Virus record (IMG/VR): IMGVR_UViG_3300032285_002621
Span: 1-29,686 of that record
Source: a virus
Direction: 5' to 3' (one strand)
DNA: 29,686 nucleotides
Within the stretch, counting starts at the first letter, position 1. Each line of letters begins with the position of its first letter. Under the pieces are notes generated by a model that saw only the letters and a list, made by a program, of their open reading frames with translations, did not search any database and had not been told where the DNA came from. The position numbers and the translations under genes are program-made. Shown here piece by piece: positions 9,001 to 16,892 of this stretch.

Positions 9001-9097
9001 GATCAATGCGTAGGGCTTTTTGTCTATTAGTATCATATGGTGCGTAAAAACTACCGCTACCAAACTTACTGGTGGTTACTAAACCATAATTAGGCAT
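6014..9097 (-). CDS. Large repeat-rich adhesin/fibre with N-terminal LamG-like lectin domain
   Basis: This 1027-residue protein is probably a virion fibre or surface decoration. Residues 1 to about 230 look like a concanavalin/LamG jelly roll (FYISVWIKYG; VIHFQFTSGGNKT; GAYIDDLFFARDV). Residues about 255-345 and 690-985 hold many degenerate repeats of about 20 residues (xYGxAxLxSxSTLTA), and the DNA repeats with a 60-bp period. The middle (about 350-690) carries two other beta-rich, Tyr/Trp/Gly-rich modules. The last 40 residues form short IxxESR/IxxETR repeats, a common ending of proteins from uncultured aquatic phages. No transmembrane segment or cleavage site is seen. The start overlaps the upstream gene by 8 nt. 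The receptor-binding role is inferred. Confidence 0.65.
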   Translation of the reverse strand: MPNYGLVTTSKFGSGSFYAPYDTNRQKALRIDPIGAGNFEIAAGQDFYISVWIKYGTLNVRTTGKTYPIIKYGEASSYYPGSGWEIGMAVNRVGQANSGQPYFSFRDINTNQLVTLTTYFNGYNGDFTDPSGGWDQYEVFRTNGVIHFQFTSGGNKTRANAYGYRANSTYATANYNGRIGYPVKALVDAGYLSEDYKGIFVGSEQPYVVNQDNGAYIDDLFFARDVSAVQNYNADGSINDGKLTTTVLLYQFNGNIVDTVGMTQVADAIQLVSTSTFTARATEQFVDSAHLVSTFTLTATTTNIPRVKYGEAHLNSSSSLIANGIKPVYGTATLNSRTTLTVQVVQYYPRPNGTWTNPVSMYPKYSQWQNIYVDNITFPATQGKTILFDWGGYQIQAYGMYNGSGTTYYLGINDYWQQISQAGQTFNLRVTRTGSAQAIFSGATYDLGNWNFNPTVSSNYTSSSSGTVWTYLTQYTIPNATPPSTPTQLTAIGNFYGSNTGGITTPAHYLRLNTWRARSGIDVGVTPGTWLYAWSFIRNYPGYPVTAAGSNVYSYTTAETFNISVTKTAGALRVLIVDTTANRVVLDYTDYQYGITNPDTYGYVNGNYQPIRGNWTGVAQLPTVTRSSTGNYFVALSGSNLLLTRSGFDYTSTVVSTNPYVVNNQNYILGLYDQLTAVDRTGTKTNAQASLTSQTTFTVQATKVIVAQGAISSQTQLTANLTKQVRTGAQLQSTTSWQATSTKGLFGVSRLTSQSTVSATAKKYPGATANLVARSTVILTPYNFTKYQATLQASTQLTGISLRIKQLQSQLQALASEVVAIARIRHGETYLESRTTLTAQTTIRNNPYLPLTATTTLTANNLRIRYADAHLQVTSTTTANNGHLRYADAHLSSTSSLSLTPIRIRPGRADLQAQSTETAHTENSRKPGTTARLVSTSRLTATNQIVRLGQAHLNVTSTMYGTAGVVVFGYCSWQAFSSELISGRLIDIDPYTTISIQPESRGLIVLPESRIISIKQETRVNIIKDTL
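6426..6505 (-). repeat. Two exact 20-bp repeats, 60 bp apart, in the adhesin gene
   Basis: The 20-bp sequence at 6426-6445 recurs exactly at 6486-6505. Each copy encodes the RYADAHL core of the protein's 20-residue repeat, and the 60-bp spacing is exactly one protein repeat. This identity at DNA level in an otherwise diverged array suggests recent duplication or recombination within the array. Confidence 0.85.
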
Positions 9098-9353
9098 TTA
9101 AGTCTCCCACAATAACAGCCCTTGTTCTTAATATTGGTGCTGGGGCCAATATGATACTTCCTATAGCATACACATCAGCAGTAGGTCCATACAAAAATGT
9201 TTCTGCTGATAATGTAGCACCATCTTCAATTAAGATGAATTTAGTGCCTTCAGCCTGTAAGGTGCTATCAACAGTTAAGTTGGCTTCAGCATATCGTTCC
9301 CAACCAAAATAGGTATCATCGATATAGCCTGATACGAAATAGGAAGTATCCAC
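9090..9353 (-). CDS. Short fibre-repeat protein (87 aa), unknown function
   Basis: It starts at a GTG codon with AAGGAT upstream. The N-terminus (SYFVSGYIDDTYFGW) is a short aromatic segment seen in small phage virion proteins. A stretch matching the downstream adhesin's repeat (EANLTVDSTLQAEG, then GATLSAETFLYG) follows, and the end is hydrophobic (IGSIILAPAPILRTR). Because it carries the same repeat as the 1027-residue protein and overlaps it by 8 nt in another frame, it could be an accessory subunit or a split-off piece of a once longer adhesin. I do not recognise a family with certainty. Confidence 0.55.
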   Translation of the reverse strand: MDTSYFVSGYIDDTYFGWERYAEANLTVDSTLQAEGTKFILIEDGATLSAETFLYGPTADVYAIGSIILAPAPILRTRAVIVGDLNA

Positions 9354-9363
9354 CTGTTAATCC

Positions 9364-10437
9364 TTAGGCAATTTTAATAAATGTAAATGCTAATACACTA
9401 CCAGTCATTTGTCCGACATCAAATAAACTAATTTCATCACTACCACCATAGCGAGTTTCAGCAATATATTTGGCAATAGTTATTTGTGTAGAAGATGCTA
9501 AAGTAAATTGTGATGTTGCTGGAAAACTTACTGTTTGATTTGATCCATCATAATTCAAATTAATTTGGCCAAATCTTATACGACTATTTCTATTATCATC
9601 ATTTATAAAACTTGAAGTACTATTATTGTATAAACCAACATGACCATTACCTTGCGGAATAGATACCATTGGCATATTAAAAATATAAGTTCCTGCTGGA
9701 AGGGTAAGCCAATAACCACTTAGACTTACACCACTAATTCCACCATTAGAATATAATTTGAAATCATCACTGGAAAATCCAGGAGTATTTGATCCATACA
9801 TTCTTAATCTGTATTGATTACTATCTCCATTAGGTCCAACAATAATAATATTATTGCCACCGCCTGCTGATGCCCAACTTGTTGTTGAACCATTGGTAGT
9901 TAAGAATTTACCACTGTTACCTGTTTGACTTGGAATAGGACTTGTGCGTGTTACCCAAGTTGTTGTACCATCACCATTGGATTGTAATAATTGATTATTT
10001 GTTCCAGCACCTGAGGGAAAACTAAATGTAGAAGGAATACTAATACTTGCCCAACTGGCATTACCAGATCCATCTGTAGACAAAAATTGTCCTGTGTAAC
10101 CAGCATCAGTTGGAAAATTAGTAGAACTAATAGTTACATGGCCACTACCTGGTGTTAATTGAATATTACCACTTCCATCAGGAACAATAGCAATATTACC
10201 ATTGCTTGAACTTGTTATATTATGTCCGTTGACATCTAAAGTTTGTGTAAGTTGTGCTGGACTTCCGCTTAATCCACCGCCATTGGTAGCGTAACTTAAA
10301 CTGTTCCAAGCAGTTGAACCATCTCCGAATTTTAATTTTTTTGTATCTGTTTCTAATCCTGGTTCACCTGTGGCAAGAATAGGATTGTTTGCGGTCCAGT
10401 TTGTCGCTGTGTCACGACGTAATTTAATTGTTGTCAT
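9364..10437 (-). CDS. Tail fibre with Mtd_N-like N-terminal domain
   Basis: This 357-residue protein has an N-terminus, KLRRDTATNWTANNPILATG then EPGLETDTKKLKFGDG and TAWNSLSY, matching the N-terminal domain first seen in the Bordetella phage tropism determinant (Mtd_N) and found in many phage fibres, where it forms the trimeric base. A Gly/Ser/Asn-rich repeat region follows (about 55-195), with GQFLSTDGSGNASWAS-type repeats recurring three times (GQFLST, NQLLQS, GKFLTT), typical of fibre shaft repeats. The C-terminal 150 residues are a beta-rich domain that could bind receptor. It lies in the fibre block, 10 nt before the next gene. No reverse transcriptase or variable repeat is seen, so it is not a visible diversity-generating target. 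Confidence 0.75.
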   Translation of the reverse strand: MTTIKLRRDTATNWTANNPILATGEPGLETDTKKLKFGDGSTAWNSLSYATNGGGLSGSPAQLTQTLDVNGHNITSSSNGNIAIVPDGSGNIQLTPGSGHVTISSTNFPTDAGYTGQFLSTDGSGNASWASISIPSTFSFPSGAGTNNQLLQSNGDGTTTWVTRTSPIPSQTGNSGKFLTTNGSTTSWASAGGGNNIIIVGPNGDSNQYRLRMYGSNTPGFSSDDFKLYSNGGISGVSLSGYWLTLPAGTYIFNMPMVSIPQGNGHVGLYNNSTSSFINDDNRNSRIRFGQINLNYDGSNQTVSFPATSQFTLASSTQITIAKYIAETRYGGSDEISLFDVGQMTGSVLAFTFIKIA

Positions 10438-10446
10438 TTTTTATCC

Positions 10447-11529
10447 TTAACTTAATTTTGTGATTTTTACAGTACCGTCACGGCGAGATATTCCATAAGA
10501 ATTATCGCTTTGATTTCTAAGACTTAGATTTTTTGTTCCAGTCAATGTAAATCGACAAGTAATAGTTCCATACCAGGCTGGAATCCCAGCATTACTATAT
10601 CCATAATTTGTAGGTTCTATACTATCTTTTATGTAGGTATCATCGGTATCATTCCATATCATCCAAGCACCATAGTTGTTATTAAAAGCATGGGCCGCCG
10701 CTATTTCCATAAGCCATGTACCAGCAGGAATAGTAAATGAATTTTGATAGGCTGTTATGCCAGTTCCGCCATCATTAATTACTTGCCAATAATTAAGTGT
10801 TTTAGATCCTGATGAATTATTAAAGAAAATTGATTGGAAAGGAACATTGGAAGCATTAACAGATAAAAGAATTGCTGTTGGAGTTCCGCCACCTGCTGAA
10901 CCACTGGCAATAGAAGTTACACGACCATAATTATCAACAGTTACATTGGCCGTAGTATAAGTTCCAGCAGTGAGACCACTTATGGTTGCCAAATCAATAA
11001 TTGGAGCACGAGGTACAGTTGAATCCACCACAATCCTATTACTGGTACCTGTGACCAATTTTACAATATCTCCATTGATCCATTTGCCCAAAGGCACACT
11101 ATAGACCAAACCTTGAAACATAGTTGGGCTTTGAATATCTGTATCGGTTAAACCAGTTAAGGTGCTGGCTCCTGCTTCACCAGCATCTCCTTTATCACCT
11201 TTGGGTCCTGCTGGACCTCTATAATCTTCGCCACTTGGATCACTTCCAGTGGCAGTACCGCCATCCTCGATGCCGGTTGTTGTGACAGCACTATTGCCGC
11301 CATCTAAATTCGTTGTTAGTCCTATGACTAATTGATTGCCAACAACTTCAGTAATAATCTTTGATCCACCAGCAATGGTGAATGTATCATTAAGGCTACC
11401 TGATATAGTACCTGAATCACCTGCTATGCTAATAGAGGCATTGTCTAAGTTACTAAAATTATTGTCTAACTCTGTACGAGTTAATGGTGCGCCTTTGCTG
11501 GCGCGGGTTACTATCACTGGCTTGGTCAT
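10447..11529 (-). CDS. Tail fibre: shared anchor, short collagen-like stretch, C1q/TNF-like jelly-roll tail
   Basis: This 360-residue protein has the N-terminal anchor shared by three genes here (TKPVIVTRASKGAPLTRTEL, then DNNFSNLDNA). A short collagen-like run, about five Gly-X-Y triplets (GPAGPKGDKGDAGEAG), occurs near residue 105. A Gly/Thr-rich region then leads to a C-terminal domain of about 140 residues with FTIPAGTWLMEIAAAHAF and ITCRFTLTGTKNLSLR, a pattern like C1q/TNF-type jelly rolls of phage fibres. It is likely a trimeric fibre or head/tail decoration. The gene starts on an ATG with AAAGGA upstream, just below a GC-rich hairpin that separates it from the collagen gene. Confidence 0.7.
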   Translation of the reverse strand: MTKPVIVTRASKGAPLTRTELDNNFSNLDNASISIAGDSGTISGSLNDTFTIAGGSKIITEVVGNQLVIGLTTNLDGGNSAVTTTGIEDGGTATGSDPSGEDYRGPAGPKGDKGDAGEAGASTLTGLTDTDIQSPTMFQGLVYSVPLGKWINGDIVKLVTGTSNRIVVDSTVPRAPIIDLATISGLTAGTYTTANVTVDNYGRVTSIASGSAGGGTPTAILLSVNASNVPFQSIFFNNSSGSKTLNYWQVINDGGTGITAYQNSFTIPAGTWLMEIAAAHAFNNNYGAWMIWNDTDDTYIKDSIEPTNYGYSNAGIPAWYGTITCRFTLTGTKNLSLRNQSDNSYGISRRDGTVKITKLS

Positions 11530-11556
11530 CGTTTGTCCTTTTAATTAAACGGGATA

Positions 11557-11577
11557 GGGAGGAGGGTTACTCCTCCC
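11557..11577 (-). other. GC-rich intercistronic hairpin after the collagen-like gene
   Basis: GGGAGGAG (11557-11564) pairs perfectly with CTCCTCCC (11570-11577) over a 5-nt loop. It lies in the 69-nt gap between the collagen-like gene and the next fibre gene. In the minus-strand mRNA no U-tract follows, so termination is unlikely to be strong. Partial attenuation or protection of the upstream mRNA's 3' end is more likely. Confidence 0.6.
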
Positions 11578-11598
11578 CCTTGTTTGCCTACTTACTTT

Positions 11599-13614
<2,016 letters not shown>

Positions 13615-13656
13615 TTTTATCGCTCCTGGGTTGGTTTTATGACTGGGTTAAGTGGC

Positions 13657-13677
13657 ATCAGGGCACGAGGCCCTGAT
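13657..13677 (+). terminator. GC-rich hairpin followed by T6 on the plus strand, ahead of the collagen gene
   Basis: ATCAGGGC (13657-13664) pairs perfectly with GCCCTGAT (13670-13677) over a 5-nt loop, and TTGG plus six T follow on the plus strand. As an intrinsic terminator it would stop plus-strand (antisense) transcription, because genes on both sides are on the minus strand. In the minus-strand mRNA it is an intercistronic hairpin without a U-tract between the 141-residue gene and the collagen gene. Confidence 0.55.
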
Positions 13678-13688
13678 TGGTTTTTTGT

Positions 13689-14114
13689 TTACGCTAATGC
13701 GATTGTTAAGTTGCCACTTGTAACTTGGAATGTGTCACCAGTGTCAATTTGCTTACTTGTAGTAACTGCTCCAAAGAACAGGACATTACCACCAGTAGCG
13801 GCGTCCATAACAGCGATATGGGTTACTGTTCCCCAACTTGCTGTCGCGGCTGAAAATGTTACAGTTGCGTTAGTTGCTGAACTTGTTGTTCCGCCACTTG
13901 TGTTAGCACTTGCGAATGTAACTGTTTGACGTCCATAAGCAGTACCTGATGTAGAAATCTCATCTGTTAATGTACCTGCTTGTAGGTTTGTCAAAGCGTT
14001 ACCGCTTGTGTTTGTGAATAAGGCCAAGTAGCGTGTACTTGGTGCTGTATAGGTTGATGCTGTTAGGACATGGTCCAAGATTTTGCGTTCTGAATAATTA
14101 CTTGCGGCGCTCAT
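13689..14114 (-). CDS. Conserved phage virion protein (141 aa), tail-fibre-associated
   Basis: This 141-residue protein belongs to a widespread family of phage virion proteins often annotated as tail fibre or minor structural. The hallmark pattern is present: SNYSERKILDHVLTASTYT, YLALFTN, TAYGRQTVTF, NATVTFSAATASWGTVTHIA, MDAATGGNVLFFGAVTTSK and a final GDTFQVTSGNLTIAL. It is an all-beta domain without signal or membrane segment. It lies in the fibre block on the same strand as its neighbours, with AAGGAGAT as ribosome site. The precise virion position of the family is not settled to my knowledge. Confidence 0.75.
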   Translation of the reverse strand: MSAASNYSERKILDHVLTASTYTAPSTRYLALFTNTSGNALTNLQAGTLTDEISTSGTAYGRQTVTFASANTSGGTTSSATNATVTFSAATASWGTVTHIAVMDAATGGNVLFFGAVTTSKQIDTGDTFQVTSGNLTIALA

Positions 14115-14160
14115 AGTATCTCCTTAAGGGTTTGTTGAGTCTTTTGTGAATTCGCGATTC

Positions 14161-14173
14161 ATACTACTATTTA
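14161..14173 (-). promoter_or_regulatory. A/T-rich candidate late promoter motif (TAAATAGTAGTAT, minus strand)
   Basis: On the minus strand TAAATAGTAGTAT lies about 47-60 nt before the start codon of the 141-residue gene, within an 88-nt gap. It differs from the TAAATATAGTAT motif found at 15863-15874 and 17792-17803 by one inserted base. Its place in a rare gap of this tightly packed block supports a promoter role; the function is inferred. Confidence 0.4.
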
Positions 14174-14202
14174 CTCTAAAGTTAAAAAAACCTTAGAAAA
14201 CC

Positions 14203-14910
14203 TTAAGAAAACTTCAGTCTTGCGGTTGTGATGAATAATTGAAAGCCATCGTTAGGTGATAAAAAGGTATCAATCAATGAGGTACCGGGGTCTTGCGAAT
14301 CCCAAGCAATAAAATTACCTACATTACTATGTACAGGATTACTTAAATTATAAGTTGGTGTATTAGAATAAGATATATGTGCGGCAAAACTAAATTCAAC
14401 ATATTTGCCTGTAGCAGTTTGTAGATGAGCAGGAATACCCTGTGCTGTAACTCCGCTACGCACACTATTACTGATCTGTATATCTTCAGCAGTAATAGTA
14501 GTGTATGAATAACCTACTGATAAAATCATCAAACCCATATAACTTGAACCACCAGCAGTACTGCCTGTATCCACGTTTATACCATTGATTCCGCCTGACT
14601 CAGATCCGGTTAATTTTTTATAGGCTATTTGTGTTCTTTGACCCGTGCCACTTGTTGGAGTTACTCCACTATTGATTAAACTGGTATAGCCTGTAGGTAG
14701 TGTTGCGGGCGCTGGTATGCCACCATAGGATGAAGAAAACATACACAATATTCCCACACTATTGGCCTGTATACCTGATGGATAAGTGACTGTTGGATAA
14801 CTATGAAAACTTGGATAATTATCAGCCCATACACCAGTTAGACTACTGGTATAAGGTGTGCCTGTTCCGCCTACACTATTGAATAGGCTTAAATGTCCCA
14901 TGCCAATCAT
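14203..14910 (-). CDS. Beta-rich virion or fibre protein, unknown function (235 aa)
   Basis: This 235-residue protein is rich in Ser, Thr, Gly and Tyr. It carries a pattern of unassigned phage surface proteins: IQANSVGILCMFSSSYGG, then PTGYTSLINSG, AYKKLTGSESG and SYMGLMILSVGY. That layout (exposed sandwich, 'P.GYT.L..' loop, 'YK.LTGsEsG' strand, hydrophobic 'MILSVGY' strand) recurs in proteins encoded among fibre genes. No signal peptide or membrane helix is clear. Its ATG overlaps the stop of the upstream fibre gene (TAATG). A second in-frame Met at codon 4 is possible. A receptor-binding or fibre-tip role is inferred from neighbours. Confidence 0.6.
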   Translation of the reverse strand: MIGMGHLSLFNSVGGTGTPYTSSLTGVWADNYPSFHSYPTVTYPSGIQANSVGILCMFSSSYGGIPAPATLPTGYTSLINSGVTPTSGTGQRTQIAYKKLTGSESGGINGINVDTGSTAGGSSYMGLMILSVGYSYTTITAEDIQISNSVRSGVTAQGIPAHLQTATGKYVEFSFAAHISYSNTPTYNLSNPVHSNVGNFIAWDSQDPGTSLIDTFLSPNDGFQLFITTARLKFS

Positions 14911-15848
14911 TAGACAAATCCTTTAACTAAACTGGCAAGATAGTAACCATTAATATAGGTAATGTATAAAACATCAATGGCTCCGGGACTTGTGCTTAAT
15001 GCTTTGCTACCGCCCGCAAACTTCATTCCGCTGGTTAATGTACGTGATCCTGTTGAATCTTGAATCAACAATAAGGTAACACTTTGACCGTAGGCTACAT
15101 TACCAGTATTGAATCCGTTAATTGTAATGTTGCCAGTCAAGGTCATAATTTGTATACTGGCTTCAGTAGCATCTGGTGTAAATGTACTGACAAATGATTT
15201 AGTAGTGGATTGTTCTCTATATGATGTAGGCCAAACTTGTCCTGTAACTGTAAGTGCTGGATAGATATTAACAAGAGCGGAACCATTGCCGGCTAAGGTA
15301 ATACCGCTTTTATACCCACCATTCAGTGTGGTTTGTATGGCAAGGTCAGTGTAATTGCTGGATTGTATAAAAGCAATATTGGCACCACCACTATTGGGAG
15401 TTTCGCTACCTGCTATCAAAGCAATACTACTACCATAGGTGCTGTTGACCTTGAGACCAAAATTACCATTGCCTGTAGATCCAAGTGTGTAATAGTTGCT
15501 AACAACTGGCACGCCGCCACCGCCACTTGAACTGATAACTCCACTGCCGTTTATTGTAATTGTTGTACCATCTACCTTAACACCACCCAATTGAGTAGTC
15601 GTGGCAGTTGGCAATGTATAAGAATAGGTATTGGTAACAGTAATAGCGCCTGTCGAGGCATTAACACCCAGGCTCATATTAGTGCCTGCTGTAAAGGTTA
15701 TTCTGTCATTTAGATTGAAGTCATGGCTATTCGTGCCGTCAGTAACTCCAAAGGTAGCATTTTGTAAATTACTAAAATTAGTATCTAATTGCTGATATGT
15801 TAAGGCTGTGCCCTGTGTAACTCGATTTGTAATTACGGGTTTTGTCAT
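14910..15848 (-). CDS. Tail fibre with shared N-terminal anchor
   Basis: This 312-residue protein opens with the same anchor as two genes downstream (TKPVITNRVTQGTALTYQQL, then DTNFSNLQNATFGV). A beta-repeat shaft follows, with PTATTTQLGGVKVDGTTI and GSGVISSSGGGG as in classical phage fibre repeats. The C-terminal 100 residues end VTLLLIQDSTGSRTLTSG, then MKFAGGSKALSTSPGAIDVL and YLASLVKGF, a frequent terminal trimerisation or tip domain of phage fibres. It is the first gene of the fibre block, with ribosome site AGAGGA, and is preceded by a candidate late promoter and a terminator-like hairpin. Confidence 0.75.
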   Translation of the reverse strand: MTKPVITNRVTQGTALTYQQLDTNFSNLQNATFGVTDGTNSHDFNLNDRITFTAGTNMSLGVNASTGAITVTNTYSYTLPTATTTQLGGVKVDGTTITINGSGVISSSGGGGVPVVSNYYTLGSTGNGNFGLKVNSTYGSSIALIAGSETPNSGGANIAFIQSSNYTDLAIQTTLNGGYKSGITLAGNGSALVNIYPALTVTGQVWPTSYREQSTTKSFVSTFTPDATEASIQIMTLTGNITINGFNTGNVAYGQSVTLLLIQDSTGSRTLTSGMKFAGGSKALSTSPGAIDVLYITYINGYYLASLVKGFV

Positions 15849-15862
15849 ATTATCTTCCTCTG

Positions 15863-15874
15863 ATACTATATTTA
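15863..15874 (-). promoter_or_regulatory. Candidate late promoter motif (TAAATATAGTAT, minus strand)
   Basis: The minus strand reads TCTAAATAAATATAGTATC about 15-26 nt before the fibre start codon. The exact 12-mer TAAATATAGTAT also stands on the plus strand before the gene at 17815. It has no sigma-70 -35 partner at 16-18 nt. It lies just downstream of the hairpin at 15902-15921, where a new transcription unit would be expected to begin. Confidence 0.45.
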
Positions 15875-15895
15875 TTTAGAAGACATATTTTGACT

Positions 15896-16417
15896 ATTAA
15901 AAGAGCGAATTGCTTCGCTCTACATCTGCGATAAGTCTTTCGCTTAGTCGCTCAAACTTATCTTGATGTTGTTTGTCTTTAATATTATGTAGGGCAACTT
16001 ACAGTCAGACGGAACCGTTTTGCTCGGTTCCATCTTTTGTCATTATGTGAGGGTTTCACAGCCAAGACATTAGGAAGCAGGTATTTGTTTATCCACTTGT
16101 TGCTAAAGGGCTCTGATCTTTCCCTACCCGCATCGACTCGCATAAGCGCCTTAAGACTCGTTCCTCAGTTTCTTAAGTTTTTATAGCCAAGTGTTTCGTA
16201 TGCTAACATTCATACTATGACAATACTTAACTCTCTTCCGATTTTTCAGGATAGTGGATGTCTCTCCACGGGAGTGTCTCATCATGTTGCGTGTCTGGTT
16301 ATTCCCCAGTTTTTCCACAGCGGTATTACAAACCGGCCCGCCAACCTTAGGTGTTAGATAATAGTGCCTTGGGAAATTGCCATTTGAAGTTTGCCTGCCA
16401 TGTTTGCCTCTGTAATA
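15896..16417 (-). ncRNA. Candidate long structured non-coding RNA, about 520 nt
   Basis: No credible gene lies at 15849-16596. The minus strand of this stretch is full of stems: GTGGA/TCCAC (16254-16258 with 16265-16269), CTTAAG/CTTAAG (16150-16155 with 16172-16177), TGTGA/TCACA (16046-16050 with 16056-16060), a 10-bp stem (16008-16017 with 16025-16034), a 7-bp stem (15930-15936 with 15956-15962) enclosed by CTACAT/ATGTAG (15920-15925 with 15987-15992), and a final 8-bp hairpin. The 10-bp stem contains a U-G pair on the minus strand that would be a C-A mismatch on the plus strand, favouring minus. An extended -10 box lies just upstream at 16424-16432 and a hairpin plus TTTT ends it. Size, phage context and fold suggest a large ornate RNA of the GOLLD/ROOL kind, but I cannot match a family from memory. 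Confidence 0.5.
15897..15921 (-). terminator. Terminator-like hairpin at the 3' end of the candidate ncRNA
   Basis: AGAGCGAA (15902-15909) pairs perfectly with TTCGCTCT (15914-15921) over a TTGC loop. On the minus strand the stem runs into TTTTAAT, a short U-tract. On the plus strand no U-run follows. The hairpin separates the structured region from the fibre block promoter motif at 15863-15874. Confidence 0.5.
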
Positions 16418-16423
16418 GTATTT

Positions 16424-16464
16424 AGTATAACACAAAAAAATGCCCTGGAAAAGAGACTTGTCAA
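16424..16464 (-). promoter_or_regulatory. Leftward promoter region: extended -10 TGTTATACT and a TTGACA box
   Basis: On the minus strand TG-T-TATACT (-10 hexamer at 16424-16429) forms an extended -10 element that would start RNA near 16417. A perfect TTGACA lies at 16459-16464, but 29 nt from this -10, too far to be its -35; at 17 nt from TTGACA stands only ATTTTT. So either the extended -10 works without a -35, or the TTGACA is part of an operator. Direction away from the plus-strand genes and toward the structured RNA is clear. Confidence 0.5.
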
Positions 16465-16528
16465 CCGAAAATTGTCGTTTTTTTACAACATATTTTGGTT
16501 TCTTTTTTGGGCGTTTTCTGTTGACAAG
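16457..16528. repeat. Inverted 9-bp repeats carrying the two divergent TTGACA boxes
   Basis: CTTGTCAAC (16457-16465) and GTTGACAAG (16520-16528) are perfect inverted copies, 54 nt apart. Each contains a TTGACA reading outward. The shared three flanking bases go beyond the promoter hexamer, which suggests a protein binding site, for example a repressor that could loop the two promoters together. Confidence 0.6.
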
Positions 16529-16549
16529 ATTAGCCCAAAATGCTATAAT
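16521..16549 (+). promoter_or_regulatory. Perfect sigma-70 promoter for the plus-strand cassette
   Basis: TTGACA (16521-16526), a 17-nt spacer, then TATAAT (16544-16549): both hexamers and the spacing match the consensus exactly. RNA should start near 16556, about 41 nt before the first gene at 16597. Such a perfect promoter points to early expression by host RNA polymerase. Confidence 0.9.
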
Positions 16550-16596
16550 CATGACATGGATAAGCAATAGTGCGTATCCAAAATTGGAGAAACAAA

Positions 16597-16878
16597 ATGG
16601 CAACAACACAAGAAGCATTATATTACCCACATTTGGTTAAGACTTTGGAAGAAAGACAGAATCCAAACTTGACCGCTGTCCAAAAACGCAAACTAACCAA
16701 AAGACTCAAAAATCAAGTCCGTGGTATGTATGGCTATGAAGCATTAGAACATTTAGATGATGTTTTGAAAATGGTTAAGGCTAATAAATTAACCTTGACA
16801 GCCGAATTATTAACCAAATTGTTGGCTTTTATAATTCACCAAAAAGCCTTATTGGCTCTTGACACAGAGTCAGTTTGA
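16597..16878 (+). CDS. Small basic helical protein, unknown function (93 aa)
   Basis: First gene of the plus-strand operon. The start is fixed by GGAGA six bases upstream of the ATG. Longer in-frame starts upstream lack a ribosome site. The product is helical and basic in its first half (VQKRKLTKRLKNQVRGMYG) and ends in a hydrophobic helix (AELLTKLLAFIIHQKALLAL, residues about 68-87) that is not clearly a membrane segment. I recognise no domain. It sits directly behind a perfect promoter, as early phage takeover genes do. The second perfect promoter of the operon overlaps its last seven codons. Confidence 0.65.
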   Translation: MATTQEALYYPHLVKTLEERQNPNLTAVQKRKLTKRLKNQVRGMYGYEALEHLDDVLKMVKANKLTLTAELLTKLLAFIIHQKALLALDTESV

Positions 16879-16887
16879 CAGTATAAT
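16859..16887 (+). promoter_or_regulatory. Second perfect sigma-70 promoter, overlapping the end of the first gene
   Basis: TTGACA (16859-16864), exactly 17 nt, then TATAAT (16882-16887). The stop codon of the first gene lies within the spacer. RNA should start near 16894, about 49 nt before the next gene. Two perfect consensus promoters 338 bp apart imply that genes from 16943 on need more or differently timed transcript than the first gene. Confidence 0.88.
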
Positions 16888-16892
16888 AATTA

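Noticed and set aside
9364-10437. Possible diversity-generating retroelement target because of the Mtd_N-like domain
   Set aside because: No reverse transcriptase, template repeat or adenine-biased variable repeat pair is visible in the window, and Mtd_N domains are widespread in ordinary fibres.
14174-14205. Intrinsic terminator after the 235-residue gene (T7 run on the minus strand)
   Set aside because: Only a 4-bp A/T-rich stem precedes the T-run and it overlaps the stop codon, so it is too weak to call.
16181-16630. 149-codon open frame on the minus strand across the structured gap
   Set aside because: Its start lies inside the first plus-strand gene without a ribosome site, it runs through both promoters and through the stems of the RNA candidate, and the sequence is low in normal coding character.
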